From assembly GCF_009496535.1 (NCBI RefSeq), contig NZ_WIDL01000001.1:124001-188000 (forward strand): 64,000 nt of DNA, given 5' to 3'. Shown piece after piece: positions 26,994 to 36,668 of the stretch. The notes beneath the pieces were generated by a model. That model was not told where the DNA came from, did not search any database, and saw nothing but the letters and a program-made list of their open reading frames with translations. Positions within the stretch are counted from its first letter, which is position 1; every line of letters starts with the position of its first letter. Both the position numbers and the translations under genes were made by a program. Origin of the DNA: Stenotrophomonas sp. MYb238. Lineage in GTDB: Bacteria; Pseudomonadota; Gammaproteobacteria; Xanthomonadales; Xanthomonadaceae.

Positions 26994-27242
26994 TCAGTAC
27001 TTCAGGCCGAGCTCGGCGACATGCGTGCGGTGCGACTCGTACAGCTCCTGGAATTCTTCCTCGGTCAGCTCGTCGGGCGCGTATACCGCCACCGGGTCCC
27101 ACTGCCGGTCGGTCGGCAGCGGCTGCCGCGGCCCGGCGCGCAGCGAGTAGCTTTCGCCCTCGTAGTCGACCAGGTCCGGCACCTGTTCCCAGCGTTCGCG
27201 CGCATAGCGCTCCGTGCCCTTGAGAAGAATCACGGCGTACAT
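26994..27242 (-). CDS. Small conserved hypothetical protein
   Basis: 82-aa soluble, slightly acidic protein, MYAVILLKGTERYARERWEQ at the start. No known motif, signal or membrane segment. The ORF is bounded by good coding bias and a GGGAGAGG ribosome site right before the ATG. Function unknown. Confidence 0.6.
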   Translation of the reverse strand: MYAVILLKGTERYARERWEQVPDLVDYEGESYSLRAGPRQPLPTDRQWDPVAVYAPDELTEEEFQELYESHRTHVAELGLKY

Positions 27243-27374
27243 CGGCCTCTCCCGTTTTGGCAGCCTGCAAGCCTAGCGCAGGCGCGCCGCGGGCGGGGCG
27301 GCGACGCCGGCACGCACGCCGCATTCACCGCCGCTGGCCTATAGCTGCAAGGCCCTGTTCCGTCCGGAGCCGTC

Positions 27375-27866
27375 ATGGACCCCCCGCCCCTGCCCACCGT
27401 CGCCGCCCTCGACCTGCCGCGCTATCTCGGCACCTGGTACGAGATCGACCGCCTGCCGATGCGCCACGAGCCGGAAGACGCCACCGACGTCAGCGCGCAC
27501 TACACGCTCGACGACGACGGCAGCGTCCGCGTGCGCAACCGCTGCCGGCGCGGCGGCGAACTGGAGGAAGCCATCGGCCAGGCCAAACCGGTCGACGCCT
27601 CCAACAGCCGCCTGGAAGTGAGCTTCCTGCCCGAAGGGCTGCGCTGGATCCCGTTCACCAAGGGCGACTACTGGGTGATCCTGGTCGATGGCGGCTACAC
27701 CACGGCGCTGGTCGGCAGTCCCGACCGCAAATACCTGTGGCTGCTGGCACGCGAACCGCACATGGACGAGACCACGCGCCAGCATTACATCGGCTACGCG
27801 CGGCAGCAGGGCTTCGACGTGGAGCGCCTGATCCACACGCCGCACACCGGCCACCCCACCGCCTGA
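27375..27866 (+). CDS. Lipocalin family protein (Blc-like) without signal peptide
   Basis: 163-aa beta-barrel lipid-binding protein. The lipocalin GxW motif is in LPRYLGTWYEIDRLP (about 15-29), and later strands read GYTTALVGSPDRKYLWLLAR, as in bacterial Blc and plant TIL proteins. Bacterial Blc is usually an outer-membrane lipoprotein; here the N-terminus has neither signal peptide nor lipobox, so a cytosolic location is predicted. It may share a transcript with the FAD oxidoreductase 24 bp downstream. Confidence 0.88.
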   Translation: MDPPPLPTVAALDLPRYLGTWYEIDRLPMRHEPEDATDVSAHYTLDDDGSVRVRNRCRRGGELEEAIGQAKPVDASNSRLEVSFLPEGLRWIPFTKGDYWVILVDGGYTTALVGSPDRKYLWLLAREPHMDETTRQHYIGYARQQGFDVERLIHTPHTGHPTA

Positions 27867-27890
27867 GCGGCACCGCGGCGCAGCCCGACC

Positions 27891-29102
27891 ATGGACCTGA
27901 AGAGCGGCTATCCCTTCTGGGCGGTCAGGAACGGGCTGATGCATGCCTATCCGCCGCTGGCGCAGGCGCTGCGCTGCGACGTCCTGGTGGTCGGCGGCGG
28001 CATCACCGGCGCGCTGGTCGCCGACGAGCTGGCCAGCCACGGCCACGACGTGGTGGTGGTGGAACAGCGCGACATCGGCTGGGGATCGAGCGCGGCCAGC
28101 ACCGCGCTGCTGCAGTACGAGATCGACACGCACATGGTCGACCTGGCCAAGCGGTACGGCGAGCAGGCGGCGGTGCTCGCCTACCGCGCCTGCGCCGATG
28201 CGATCCCGGCGCTGCAGTCGCTGGCCGCATCGGTGCGCGGCGTCGATTTCCGGCGCGGCGACAGCCTCTACTACGCCAGCCGCAGGCGCCATCGCGACGA
28301 CCTGCGCGAGGAATACGAACTGCGCAGGAAGCACGGTTTCGGCGTGCACTGGCTGGAACCGGACGACCTGCTCGCCGCCTATGGCTTCCAGGCGCCGGCG
28401 GCCATCCTCAGCGACCTGGCCGCCAGCCTGGACCCGTACCGCATGGCCCACCGCCTGCTGGCGCGCCTGCAGCGGCGCGGCGCGCGGGTGTTCGACCGCA
28501 CCACCATCGCCAGCCTGCGCCCGACCTCGCGCGGCGTGGTGGCGACCACCACCGACGGCGTGCAGGTGCGCTGCGGCCACATGGTGCTGGCCGCCGGCTA
28601 CGCCAACGAACGCTGGCTCGACCAGCGCGTGGCGCGCAACCGCAGCAGCTACGCCTTCGTCACCGATCCGCTGCCGGCCGAAGCGCTCGGCCCGCTGCGC
28701 CGGACCATGCTGTGGGAATCGGCCCGTCCCTACCTGTACCTGCGCAGCACCGCCGACCTGCGCCTGCTGGTCGGCGGCGAGGACGACGCGGTGGACATAC
28801 CGGCGCGCCGCGATGCGTGCGTGGACCGCAAGGCGCACCGGCTGGTCGCCAAGGTGCAGCGCCTGTTCCCGCAGCTGCCGGTGACGCCGGCCTTCGCCTG
28901 GGCCGGCACCTTCGCCGAGACCCGCGACGGGCTGCCGTTCTTCGGCGCGCACCCGCAGTGGGGCCCGCGCGTGCTGTTCGCCATGGCCTACGGCGGCAAC
29001 GGCATCACCTACTCGATGATTGGCGCCGGCCTGCTGCGCGCGGCCATCGAGCGGCGCCGGCACCGGCTGGCGCGCCTGTTCGGTTTCGCGCGCCTGGACT
29101 GA
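27891..29102 (+). CDS. FAD-dependent oxidoreductase of the D-amino-acid oxidase (DAO) family
   Basis: 403-aa flavoprotein. The dinucleotide-binding motif is VLVVGGGITGALVADELASH (about 31-50), followed by a second GxGSS-type segment (GWGSSAASTALLQYEID). The C-terminal FAD contact is AMAYGGNGITYSMIGAGLL. It probably oxidises an amine or amino acid, but no residue decides the substrate. Some relatives carry a C-terminal Rieske domain; this one does not. Confidence 0.88.
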   Translation: MDLKSGYPFWAVRNGLMHAYPPLAQALRCDVLVVGGGITGALVADELASHGHDVVVVEQRDIGWGSSAASTALLQYEIDTHMVDLAKRYGEQAAVLAYRACADAIPALQSLAASVRGVDFRRGDSLYYASRRRHRDDLREEYELRRKHGFGVHWLEPDDLLAAYGFQAPAAILSDLAASLDPYRMAHRLLARLQRRGARVFDRTTIASLRPTSRGVVATTTDGVQVRCGHMVLAAGYANERWLDQRVARNRSSYAFVTDPLPAEALGPLRRTMLWESARPYLYLRSTADLRLLVGGEDDAVDIPARRDACVDRKAHRLVAKVQRLFPQLPVTPAFAWAGTFAETRDGLPFFGAHPQWGPRVLFAMAYGGNGITYSMIGAGLLRAAIERRRHRLARLFGFARLD

Positions 29103-29200
29103 GCCGCACCGGCAACGACAGCCCCGGTTCACCGCCGCCACGGTAGCGTCGGTGCGTCCTACCTGCCACGATGACAGCCCCCGCCAGGAGCGCCAGCGCG

Positions 29201-29635
29201 ATGAACCGGTTCCTCATGATGCTTGCCTGCCTGCTGGCCCCGGCCCTGGCGGCCGCGCAACCCGCCGGCACCGCGCCCGGGGCCCTGGACCTGAACGTGC
29301 CGCAGGCGCCGCTGCGCTATCTCAACGATCCGTCCTACCAGGCCGATGCCCCGGGCACCTACTACGGCGACCACAGCGGCCCGCTGCCACGCGCCGATGC
29401 GACGACCGCAACCGTGGTCGACGACAAGCTGCAGGTGCACGGCGCGCTCAGCACCGGCATCGGTTATTCCAAGGCCTACGGCAACAGCCACTGGAGTTCG
29501 GCCGACATCAACATCGGCAAGAACTACAACACCGACGAAGGCAAGACCCGCCGCGTGGACCTGAACATCCATGTCAGCCAGGGCAAGGGCGCCGGCCCGT
29601 TCGGCTATGGTCCGGGCCCCTGGTACGGCTGGTGA
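29201..29635 (+). CDS. Exported hypothetical protein
   Basis: 144 aa with a clear signal peptide (MNRFLMMLACLLAPALAAAQ). The mature part contains HGALSTGIGYSKAYGNSHWS, then ADINIGKNYNTDEGKTRRVD, and ends in a Gly/Pro/Tyr-rich tail (GPFGYGPGPWYGW). The alternating pattern suggests beta structure, but no family was recognised. AGGAG lies about ten bases before ATG 29201; ATG 29171 would add ten residues before the signal. Confidence 0.7.
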   Translation: MNRFLMMLACLLAPALAAAQPAGTAPGALDLNVPQAPLRYLNDPSYQADAPGTYYGDHSGPLPRADATTATVVDDKLQVHGALSTGIGYSKAYGNSHWSSADINIGKNYNTDEGKTRRVDLNIHVSQGKGAGPFGYGPGPWYGW

Positions 29636-29669
29636 CCGCCGGCCCCGCCCGGCCGCTCCTGGGAAACGA

Positions 29670-31100
<1,431 letters not shown>

Positions 31101-31151
31101 TTACACTGTGCGCCTGCCGGGCAGTCGCGCCGCGGCCGTTCCGGAGTGGTG

Positions 31152-31622
31152 ATGATCAACAACGACGTACTGCGCAGCATCCGCTACATGCTCGACCTGG
31201 GCGACAAGCACGTGGTGGACCTGATCCACCTGGCCGATCCGGCGTTCGAGGTGGACCAGGCGCAGGTGCACGACTTCCTGCGCCGCGACGACGAGCCGCT
31301 GTTCGAGGCCTGCCCGGATGCGGTGCTGGCGCGCTTCCTCGACGGGCTGATCGTGCACTTCCGCGGCCGCGACGAGTCGCAGCCGCAGCGCGCGCCGGAA
31401 GCACGCATCACCAACAACCTGGTGCTGAAGAAGCTGCGCGTGGCCTTCCAGCTCAAGGACGTGGACATGCACGGGATCTTCGCCGCGGCCGGCTTCCCGC
31501 TGTCCAAGCCGGAACTGTCGGCGCTGTTCCGCCAGCCGGACCACAAGAACTACCGCGCCTGCGGCGACCAGCTGCTGCGCAACTTCCTCAAGGGGCTGAC
31601 CGCGCGCCTGCGCGCCGGGTAA
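31152..31622 (+). CDS. DUF1456 family protein (YehS-like)
   Basis: 156-aa soluble protein made of two repeats of a DUF1456 module: NNDVLRSIRYMLDLGDKHVV at the start and NNLVLKKLRVAFQLKDVDMH from about residue 87. E. coli YehS is the named member; the function is unknown. GGAGTGG precedes the ATG. Confidence 0.92.
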   Translation: MINNDVLRSIRYMLDLGDKHVVDLIHLADPAFEVDQAQVHDFLRRDDEPLFEACPDAVLARFLDGLIVHFRGRDESQPQRAPEARITNNLVLKKLRVAFQLKDVDMHGIFAAAGFPLSKPELSALFRQPDHKNYRACGDQLLRNFLKGLTARLRAG

Positions 31623-31723
31623 GGCAGCGCTCCAGCAGGAGCGGCTCGCCCGTCGCGGCCGCCTGCGCGGAGCGCTCCCATGAACGCCGCCACGCCTTCA
31701 CCGGCATGGCAAACGGACAGCAG

Positions 31724-31748
31724 AAGGCCCGGCAATGCCGGGCCTTTC
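31724..31748 (+). terminator. Hairpin terminator between convergent genes
   Basis: AAGGCCCGGC and GCCGGGCCTT form a ten-pair stem with an AAT loop, followed by TC. It lies about 100 bp after DUF1456 and 110 bp before the cueR stop in a 234-bp gap without genes. Confidence 0.65.
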
Positions 31749-31856
31749 GCATATCGCCTTGCGCGTACTGCTTGCCAGCTGAAGCGCGGCCCGACCGACC
31801 CTTGCTTGTCGCCGTGGCGGTCCATCCTGAAGTCGCCGCCGCATGAACGGCGTCTT

Positions 31857-32333
31857 CTAGTCGTTATTCACGCGTTTCTGGCCCGCGCGCATCCTGCCAC
31901 GTTTTCCCTGCGCCACGCCTTTCGCGGCCGGGCGATGCAACGGCGCGCCGGTGGCGATGTCGCTCAGGATCGGGCAGTCCGGCCGTTCGTCGCCGGCACA
32001 GCAGTCGGCCAGCGCCTGCACCGTGCCCACCATGTCCTGCAGCTCGGCGATGCGCTGCTGCAGCACCGCCACGTGTTCCAGCGCCATGCGCTTGACGTCG
32101 GCGCTGTGGCGCGAACGGTCGCGCCACAACTGCAGCAGCCCGGCGATGCGTTCTACGCTGAACCCCATGTCGCGCGAGCGCTTGATGAAGCCCAGCGCGT
32201 GGATGTCGCGCGGGCCATAGACGCGGTAGCCGGACGCGGTGCGCGCCACCGGGCCGATCAGGCCGTTGTCCTCGTAGTAGCGGATCATCTTGGCCGAGAT
32301 GCCGGTGGCCCTGGCCGCCTGGCCGATGTTCAT
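31857..32333 (-). CDS. cueR: Copper-responsive MerR-family regulator CueR
   Basis: 158 aa. The MerR winged helix starts MNIGQAARATGISAKMIRYY; the dimer helix follows; the metal loop has Cys112 and Cys120 (CCAGDERPDC), exactly the Cu(I)-binding positions of E. coli CueR. It has a 20-residue basic C-terminal extension. It should activate copA and the chaperone gene, whose promoters carry MerR-type spacing. ATG 32333 with GGAAG six bases before is chosen over the earlier ATGs at 32345 and 32348. Confidence 0.93.
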   Translation of the reverse strand: MNIGQAARATGISAKMIRYYEDNGLIGPVARTASGYRVYGPRDIHALGFIKRSRDMGFSVERIAGLLQLWRDRSRHSADVKRMALEHVAVLQQRIAELQDMVGTVQALADCCAGDERPDCPILSDIATGAPLHRPAAKGVAQGKRGRMRAGQKRVNND

Positions 32334-32362
32334 GGCGTCTTCCATCATCGTCTCCGTCGTCA

Positions 32363-32432
32363 GTAGGAGCGCACCTTGGTGCGCGATGGCTTTCCCGGGA
32401 AGGCCCCATCGCGCACCAAGGTGCGCTCCTAC
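32363..32432. repeat. REPIN, CACCTTGGTG type
   Basis: Inverted arms start GTAGGAGCGCACCTTGGTGC. It fills the gap between copA and cueR, two genes read in the same direction, and may uncouple their messages. Confidence 0.9.
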
Positions 32433-32438
32433 GCAGGG

Positions 32439-34913
32439 TCAGGGCCGGAAGCGCCGCAGCCGCAGCGCGTTGCCCAGCACGAACACCGAGGACAGCGCCA
32501 TCGCGCCGGCGGCGAACACCGGCGACAGCAGCACGCCCCACAGCGGATACAGTACGCCGGCCGCCAGCGGGATCAGCGCGGTGTTGTAGGCGAACGCCCA
32601 GAACAGGTTCTGGCCGATGTTGCGCATCGTCGCCCTGCTCAGGGCGATGGCGTTGGGCACGCCCAGCAGGCTGCCGGACATCAGTACCACGTCGGCGGCC
32701 TCGATCGCCACGTCGGTGCCGGTGCCGATGGCCATGCCGACGTCGGCCGCGGCCAGCGCCGGCGCGTCGTTGATGCCGTCGCCGACGTAGGCCAGGCGGC
32801 CATGCGCGGCCTTCAGCCGGTTGACCGCGTCGACCTTGCCCTCGGGCAGCACCTCGGCCACGACCTCGTCGATGCCCAGCTGGCGCGCGATGGCCGCGGC
32901 GGTGCGGCGGTTGTCGCCGGTGATCATCGCCACCTTCAGCCCCAGCGCATGCAGGCGGGCGATGGCCGCGGCGGTGTCGGCCTTGATCGGATCGGAGACG
33001 GCGATGACCGCGGCGAGCCTGCCGTCGATGGCCGCGTACAGCGGGGTCTTGCCTTCCTCGCCGAGCCGCGCGGCGACGGCGGCGAACGGCGCCACATCCA
33101 GCCCGATCTTCTGCATGAAACGGTCCGCGCCCACCTCCACGCGCGTGCCCTCCACCTGCGCGCGCACGCCGTAACCGGTGACCGACTCGAACGCCTGCAC
33201 CTGCGGCAGCGCCAGTCCCTCCTCCCGCGCGGCATCAACGATGGCGCGTGCGATCGGGTGCTCGGAACGGTCTTCCACCGCCGCTACCCGCGCCAGTACC
33301 TGCGCGCGGGAATAACCGTCGGCCAGGTGCAGGTCGGTCAGCAGCGGCCGGCCCTCGGTGAGCGTGCCGGTCTTGTCCACCGCCCCCACCGCCGCTTCCT
33401 TCAGCAGCTGCAGCGCCTCGCCCTTGCGGAACAGCACGCCCAGCTCGGCGCCGCGGCCGGTGCCGACCATGATCGAGGTCGGCGTGGCCAGGCCCATCGC
33501 GCACGGGCAGGCGATGATCAGCACCGCCACCGCGTTGACCAGGGCGAAGGTCAGCGCCGGCGACGGGCCGAACGCCCACCACACCATGAAGGTCAGCAGC
33601 GCCAAGCCCATCACCACCGGCACGAACCACATCGTGATGCGGTCCACCCGCGCCTGGATCGGCAGCTTGGCGCCCTGCGCCTGTTCCACCAGGCGGATGA
33701 TCTGCGCCAGCACGGTGGCGCCGCCGACGGCGGTGGCGCGCACGCCGAGCGCGCCGGTCTGGTTGACGGTGCCGCCGACCACGCGGGCGCCGGCCGCCTT
33801 GGCCACCGGCACCGGCTCACCGGTGATCATCGATTCGTCCACGTAGCTGTCGCCATCGACCACCTCGCCATCGACGGCGATGCGTTCGCCGGGGCGCACG
33901 TCGATCACGTCGCCGGCCACTACCTGCGCCAGCGGCACCTCCACCGCGGCGCCGTCGCGGCGCACGCGCGCGGTTTTGACCTGCAGCTTGAGCAGGCGCT
34001 TGATCGCCTCGGAGGTGCGGCCCCTGGCACGCGCCTCAAGCATGCGCCCGAGCAGGATCAGGGTGACGATGACCGCCGCCGCTTCGTAATAGACGTTGAC
34101 CGTGCCGGCCGGCAGCAGGCCCGGCAGGAAGGTCGCCACCAGCGAGAAGCCGTAGGCGGCCAGCGTGCCGACCGCGACCAGCGAGTTCATGTCCGGCGCG
34201 GCGCGCAGCAGCGCGGGAATGCCGGCGCGGTAGAAGCGGCGGCCCGGGATCGCCAGCACCAGCGTGGTCAGCGCGAACTGCAGCAGCCAGCCGTTGTGCG
34301 TGCCCAGCGTGCCGGCAATGACGTGATGGAAGGCCGGCACCAGGTGCGCGCCCATTTCCAGCACGAACACCGGCAGCGCCAGCGCTGCGGCCAGCAGCAG
34401 GTCGCGCTTGAGCCCGCGCAGTTCCTCGTCGCGACGCCGCGCCTCGCGGTCGTCGTCCACGGCCGCTTCCAGCACGTGCGCCTCGTAGCCGGCTTTCGCG
34501 ACCGCCGCGACCAGCGCGGCCGGATCGAGCGCGGCGGCGCCGTGCACCAGCGCGCGGCCGGTGGCGAGGTTGACGCTGGCCGACTGCACGCCGGGCACCT
34601 TGGCCAGCACGCGCTCGACCCGGCCCACGCACGAGGCGCAGGTCATGCCGTCGATGGCCAGTTCCAGCGGCGCCGGTGCGGGCACCTCGTAGCCGGCCCT
34701 CTCCACCGCCCGGACCAGCGCCTGCCGGTCCACGCCCTCGCCACGCACGGTGGCGCGGCCGGTCGCCAGATTCACCGCGGCGCTGGCCACGCCGGGGACG
34801 GCGGCCAGCGCGCGTTCCACCCGGCCCACGCAGGACGCGCAGGTCATGCCCAGGACCGCGAGATCCTGCGTCCGTCCGCCATCGCGGGCGGGATTCTGGC
34901 TGTTCGGGGTCAT
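32439..34913 (-). CDS. copA: Copper-translocating P1B-type ATPase CopA
   Basis: 824-aa inner-membrane pump that exports Cu(I). Two N-terminal heavy-metal-associated domains each have GMTCASC (about residues 22 and 89). The body has eight membrane helices with the CPC metal site (IACPCAMG), the phosphorylation motif [16 protein letters not shown], the SEHPIA motif, and [13 protein letters not shown] 34913 has AGGTGAG eight bases upstream and lies 44 bp downstream of a CueR-type promoter. Together with cueR and the chaperone it forms a complete copper-efflux module. Confidence 0.96.
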   Translation of the reverse strand: MTPNSQNPARDGGRTQDLAVLGMTCASCVGRVERALAAVPGVASAAVNLATGRATVRGEGVDRQALVRAVERAGYEVPAPAPLELAIDGMTCASCVGRVERVLAKVPGVQSASVNLATGRALVHGAAALDPAALVAAVAKAGYEAHVLEAAVDDDREARRRDEELRGLKRDLLLAAALALPVFVLEMGAHLVPAFHHVIAGTLGTHNGWLLQFALTTLVLAIPGRRFYRAGIPALLRAAPDMNSLVAVGTLAAYGFSLVATFLPGLLPAGTVNVYYEAAAVIVTLILLGRMLEARARGRTSEAIKRLLKLQVKTARVRRDGAAVEVPLAQVVAGDVIDVRPGERIAVDGEVVDGDSYVDESMITGEPVPVAKAAGARVVGGTVNQTGALGVRATAVGGATVLAQIIRLVEQAQGAKLPIQARVDRITMWFVPVVMGLALLTFMVWWAFGPSPALTFALVNAVAVLIIACPCAMGLATPTSIMVGTGRGAELGVLFRKGEALQLLKEAAVGAVDKTGTLTEGRPLLTDLHLADGYSRAQVLARVAAVEDRSEHPIARAIVDAAREEGLALPQVQAFESVTGYGVRAQVEGTRVEVGADRFMQKIGLDVAPFAAVAARLGEEGKTPLYAAIDGRLAAVIAVSDPIKADTAAAIARLHALGLKVAMITGDNRRTAAAIARQLGIDEVVAEVLPEGKVDAVNRLKAAHGRLAYVGDGINDAPALAAADVGMAIGTGTDVAIEAADVVLMSGSLLGVPNAIALSRATMRNIGQNLFWAFAYNTALIPLAAGVLYPLWGVLLSPVFAAGAMALSSVFVLGNALRLRRFRP

Positions 34914-34944
34914 CGCCGGCTCACCTGCGCTTGTCCATGATGGC

Positions 34945-34978
34945 GGCATCTTGAAGCTTCCCATCATGGGAAGGTCAA
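34945..34978 (-). promoter_or_regulatory. CueR-controlled promoter of copA
   Basis: On the minus strand TTGACC (34978-34973) and CAAGAT (34953-34948) are separated by 19 bp, the long spacing typical of MerR-family promoters. The spacer contains a perfect 17-bp palindrome CTTCCCATCATGGGAAG (34957-34973), which resembles the CueR box. Confidence 0.8.
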
Positions 34979-35069
34979 CAGGGCAGGAACGAAGGTTCGG
35001 GAACCAGGAACAGGGGGGAAAGCGCATCGCCCGGCTTCCACAGGTTCCCGGCCTCCGGTTCCTGGCGCC

Positions 35070-35100
35070 TTGACCTTCCCACCATGGCAGACCCCAGACT
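35070..35100 (+). promoter_or_regulatory. CueR-controlled promoter of the copper chaperone gene
   Basis: TTGACC (35070-35075), 19 bp, then CAGACT (35095-35100). The spacer starts TTCCCACCATGG, matching one half of the copA box and degenerate in the other. It reads away from the copA promoter, about 90 bp apart. Confidence 0.7.
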
Positions 35101-35124
35101 GCCCTTCCCTCAAGGAGAACCGCC

Positions 35125-35325
35125 ATGAACCTGCACATCGAGAACATGACCTGCGGCGGCTGCGCGCGCAGCGTCACCGCCACGGTCAAGGACGTGGACC
35201 CGGCCGCCACGGTGGAGATCGACCTGCCCGGCAAGCGCGTGCGCATCGCATCGGCGCTGCCGGCCGAGCGCTTCGCCCAGGCGCTGGACGAAGCCGGCTT
35301 CCCGCCGCAGGTGGAGCAGGCCTGA
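35125..35325 (+). CDS. copZ: Heavy-metal-associated copper chaperone (CopZ-like)
   Basis: 66 aa, a single HMA domain with MTCGGC at residues 8-13 for Cu(I) binding. It would buffer cytosolic copper and hand it to CopA. AAGGAG precedes the ATG. The gene is divergent from copA and behind its own CueR-type promoter. Confidence 0.92.
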   Translation: MNLHIENMTCGGCARSVTATVKDVDPAATVEIDLPGKRVRIASALPAERFAQALDEAGFPPQVEQA

Positions 35326-35351
35326 CCCCTGCGCGGGGCGCAGCCCCGCGC

Positions 35352-35780
35352 TCAGCGGCCCACGCGCTTCCACACCTCGCGCTCGACGCGGCGGCCGTCG
35401 TCCCAGCGCTCCAGCGTCCACACCTCGCCTTCGAGCGTGTAGCGGAATTCGTAGCTGCCGCCGCTCTCCAGAGGATAGGACGCCATCAGCGGCCGCTCCA
35501 CGTAGCGCGCGCCATCGCCCTCGTAGGTCCCCGACCCGCCGGCCCAGAACGCGCCGTTGCTGGTGGTGGTGAAGGCGAAGCGGCCATCGGCCAGCACCTT
35601 GGTGCCGGCCAGGCCGCGGCTGGCGTAGTCCACAAGCGCGCCGTCGCCATCGACGAATTCGCCCGACTGCAGTTGCCAGGCGCCCTGCAGGCGCGACAGG
35701 TCGGCGGCGCCGGCGGCGAAGACGGAACCCACGCACAACAGCATGGCGGCAAGCAGGCGCGTGGTGGGGCGCATCGGCAT
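35352..35780 (-). CDS. Exported lipocalin-like protein (DUF4488 type)
   Basis: 142 aa with signal peptide (RLLAAMLLCVGSVFAAGAAD). The mature part LQGAWQLQSGEF, GTKVLADGRFAFTT, GGSGTYEGDGARYVER and GSYEFRYTLEGEVWTLERW shows the strand pattern of lipocalin-like/DUF4488 proteins. AGGAAG is seven bases before ATG 35780. Convergent with the chaperone gene by 26 bp; a copper link is possible but unsupported. Confidence 0.7.
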   Translation of the reverse strand: MPMRPTTRLLAAMLLCVGSVFAAGAADLSRLQGAWQLQSGEFVDGDGALVDYASRGLAGTKVLADGRFAFTTTSNGAFWAGGSGTYEGDGARYVERPLMASYPLESGGSYEFRYTLEGEVWTLERWDDGRRVEREVWKRVGR

Positions 35781-35922
35781 CGTGGTCTTCCTGCGGACGG
35801 AAAGCGGCATTGTGCGCGGCGCCGGCCCGGCGCCACCAGCACCGGTTCATCGGCAACTGTCCCCGCCATGCCGGGGCCATCGCGGCGGGGCGGTATCATG
35901 GCCGCCAATCCTCCTCGGCGGC

Positions 35923-36318
35923 ATGCGCGTGCAGACCATCCTTACCCCGGTATCGATCGGCGAACTGATCGACAAGATCACCATCCTCGAAATCAAGGCC
36001 GAACGCATCGCCGACGCCGCCAAGCTGGGCAACGTGCGCACCGAGCTGGACGGCCTGTGGCCGCTGTGGCTGCAGCAGCAGGCCGCGCGCCCGGAACTGG
36101 CCGCGCTCAAGCAGCAGCTCAAGGCGATCAACGAGCGCATGTGGGACATCCAGGACCAGTTGCGCGCGAAGGAAACCGCGCAGGACTTCGGCGACGGCTT
36201 CATCGCCCTCGCCCGGGGCGTCTACGGCACCAACGGCGAACGCGTGGCGGTCAAGAACGAGATCAACCGCGTCGCCGGTTCGGCGCTGGTGGAGGAAAAG
36301 CAGTACCAGGGCGAATAG
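35923..36318 (+). CDS. DUF6165 family protein
   Basis: 131-aa soluble helical protein, opening TILTPVSIGELIDKITILEI, a sequence conserved in the DUF6165 family, which in other bacteria sits near surface polysaccharide genes. Function unknown. TATCAT at 35894-35899 is a possible -10 element. It has no clear partner here. Confidence 0.82.
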   Translation: MRVQTILTPVSIGELIDKITILEIKAERIADAAKLGNVRTELDGLWPLWLQQQAARPELAALKQQLKAINERMWDIQDQLRAKETAQDFGDGFIALARGVYGTNGERVAVKNEINRVAGSALVEEKQYQGE

Positions 36319-36397
36319 GCCGCCCGGCGTCGCGCATTGAAAAGGCCAGGTCGACGACCTGGCCTGCGGGATGCGGCGCGGTGCGGTGCGGTGCGGT

Positions 36398-36559
36398 TCA
36401 GCGCAGGGTGGCCGCGGCGTTGCGCGCCTGCCCGGCCGGTACCGGTGCGGTCTTGATCGACAGGCACATCGGGCAGACGCTCTCCAGCACCTTGATCGCG
36501 GGTCGATACACCGTATTGCACTTCATGCACTGGACCATTCCAGTCGTGACGGCTTCCAT
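36398..36559 (-). CDS. Very small zinc-ribbon protein
   Basis: 53 aa, starting MEAVTTGMVQCMKCNTVYRP; CMKC and CPMC form a four-Cys zinc site (residues 11-14 and 31-34). A GAGGGGG ribosome site precedes the ATG. Upstream in-frame codons to 36718 are not supported. Function unknown. It is convergent with DUF6165 (80 bp gap). Confidence 0.7.
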   Translation of the reverse strand: MEAVTTGMVQCMKCNTVYRPAIKVLESVCPMCLSIKTAPVPAGQARNAAATLR

Positions 36560-36668
36560 GAGCCCCCTCTTCGTCGTTGTTCGATCCTGCAATATCGCGA
36601 CGGCACCCCGCTTTTTCAAGCCTCCTCCTCGTCCGCCGCGCGCCAACGGCGCGTGACGCGGCGCAGAC

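Noticed and set aside
32376-34940. Very long plus-strand open frame antisense to copA
   Set aside because: It is a high-GC shadow of copA, His/Arg-rich without any domain, and all P-type ATPase motifs lie on the minus strand.
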